Assembly: GCA_002358895.1 (NCBI GenBank) | Contig: DEPR01000021.1 | Coordinates: 17,170-23,090, forward strand | Direction of reading: 5' to 3' | Length of the DNA stretch: 5,921 nt | From: Ruminococcus sp. UBA3387 | GTDB taxonomy: Bacteria; Bacillota; Clostridia; Oscillospirales; Ruminococcaceae | Shown: positions 5,182 through 5,921 of the stretch, piece by piece | Position numbering within the stretch: the first letter of the stretch is position 1 | Layout of the letters: each line of letters opens with the position of its first letter | Position numbers and translations under genes: made by a program | The notes under the pieces: model-generated | What the model was told of the DNA's origin: nothing | Databases searched by the model: none | Seen by the model: the letters and a program-made list of their open reading frames with translations, nothing else

Positions 5182-5921
5182 ATGAAAAAAGTAATATCAA
5201 TCTTTATTCTTATCCTGTTATCAATAAACATTTCCATTTCGGCTTCAGCTGAATTTGAAATGCCACCGATTATTGATGAAGCAGGTTATCTGACTGAAAG
5301 TGAAATTGACGAGCTTACAGACCGTATGATGGATTTAAGAGAAAAATATGATTTCGACGTAGCTATTTACACAGAGGCATCAATGTCAGGAGTTGATGCA
5401 ATGAATACTGCTGATGATACATATGATTATCTCGGCTATGGTGCAGGTAACGGAGCTGACGGAATTTTACTGTATGTATCTGACAATCCGAGAGAGTACT
5501 GGTTTTCAACCCACGGTTATGGAATGACAGCATTCAATGATAACGGATTGGCTTATCTTGAAAAGAAAATACTTCCTTCACTTAAGAAAGATAACTATTA
5601 TGAAGCTTTCAGTTCTTATGTCGATTACGCTGATGAATTGCTTGAAATGGCGAAAAACGGTGAGCCGTTCAATAAGAAACAATATAGTAAAGAATTTGTG
5701 CTGTTTGTAATTTTAGGTGCGTTGCTTATTCCTCTGTTGGTGGGATATCTGCTGATGAAAAAGAAACTTAAAATGATGAAAACAGCAGTAAGTCAGGATT
5801 ATGCGGGGAATTATATAAAGCCTGGCAGTATGAATATTACTTATGCACGGGACTTCTTTGTGTATAGCAGAATTGACAGAACAGAAAAGGAAAAATCAAG
5901 TTCAAGTAGCCATACATCTTC
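5182..5921 (+). CDS. TPM-domain membrane-anchored secreted protein (partial, 3' end outside window)
   Basis: The first 246 residues are present and the frame is still open at the window end. A signal peptide (MKK, hydrophobic core, ASA|E at about 23-24) leads into a TPM domain (about 25-155), recognised by IDEAGYLTESEIDELTDRM near the start and the core YDYLGYGAGNGADGILLYVS (81-100), followed by STHGYGMTAF. A membrane helix lies at about 172-192, then a basic juxtamembrane region, and the visible end is serine-rich (KSSSSSHTS), as is common near the C-terminus of this family. The TPM domain should therefore face outside. From the family, TPM domains have been linked to phosphatase activity or to photosystem and envelope maintenance, but the role in Clostridia is not established. 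The start follows an AAGGGGGTAAGG stretch and lies 13 bases after the zinc-ribbon gene, so it is in the same operon. Confidence 0.92.
   Translation, partial: MKKVISIFILILLSINISISASAEFEMPPIIDEAGYLTESEIDELTDRMMDLREKYDFDVAIYTEASMSGVDAMNTADDTYDYLGYGAGNGADGILLYVSDNPREYWFSTHGYGMTAFNDNGLAYLEKKILPSLKKDNYYEAFSSYVDYADELLEMAKNGEPFNKKQYSKEFVLFVILGALLIPLLVGYLLMKKKLKMMKTAVSQDYAGNYIKPGSMNITYARDFFVYSRIDRTEKEKSSSSSHTS

Overview
The window looks like the chromosome of a low-GC Gram-positive bacterium, most likely a gut-type member of the Clostridia (Ruminococcaceae/Lachnospiraceae-like). This rests on the AT-rich sequence, strong AGGAGG-type ribosome binding sites, and the protein families present: membrane-anchored LuxR-type regulators, a solute-binding-lipoprotein remnant, and a TFIIB-type zinc-ribbon / TPM-domain gene cluster. 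No mobile element, CRISPR array, tRNA or rRNA was found. I assign no standard gene symbols because none of these families has one I can support here.

Left half, minus strand (about 1-3050). Two tandem one-component transcription regulators end in closely similar LuxR/GerE DNA-binding domains (21 of 28 residues identical in the second half) but have different membrane sensors. The first, at 17-1072, has a seven-helix membrane sensor behind what looks like a lipoprotein-type signal sequence, and its own near-consensus promoter. The second, at 1227-2852, has one helix, a large extracytoplasmic Cache-like domain, a second helix, a HAMP/coiled-coil linker and the HTH; a stem-loop terminator separates it from the first. 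Directly upstream is a 61-codon open frame (2858-3043) that reads as the start of an ABC-transporter solute-binding lipoprotein. Most of that gene has been lost, but its stop codon still sits in the regulator's ribosome binding site.

Middle (about 3050-3421). This intergenic stretch holds the least explained material. A minus-strand promoter (TTGACT, 17 bp, TATAAT) points straight into an 84-base element whose ends pair over 13 bp, enclose a second 8-bp hairpin and are followed by a T-run; together these read as a small non-coding RNA gene. On the plus strand there is an extended -10 promoter with a good ribosome binding site but no reading frame behind it. A perfect 12-bp palindrome lies between the RNA promoter and the plus-strand operon.

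Right half, plus strand (3422 to the window end). A tightly packed operon encodes two small cysteine-rich zinc-ribbon proteins (genes overlapping by 8 bases), a 361-residue TFIIB-type zinc-ribbon protein with a C-terminal membrane anchor, and a secreted, membrane-anchored TPM-domain protein that runs off the window. The last two are a familiar pair in Clostridia, probably with a cell-envelope role that is not well defined. The two small zinc-ribbon genes are likely accessory partners.

The best leads are the candidate small RNA with its possible antisense relation to the zinc-ribbon operon leader, the internally deleted binding-protein gene fused to its regulator, and the lipobox on the seven-helix LuxR regulator.
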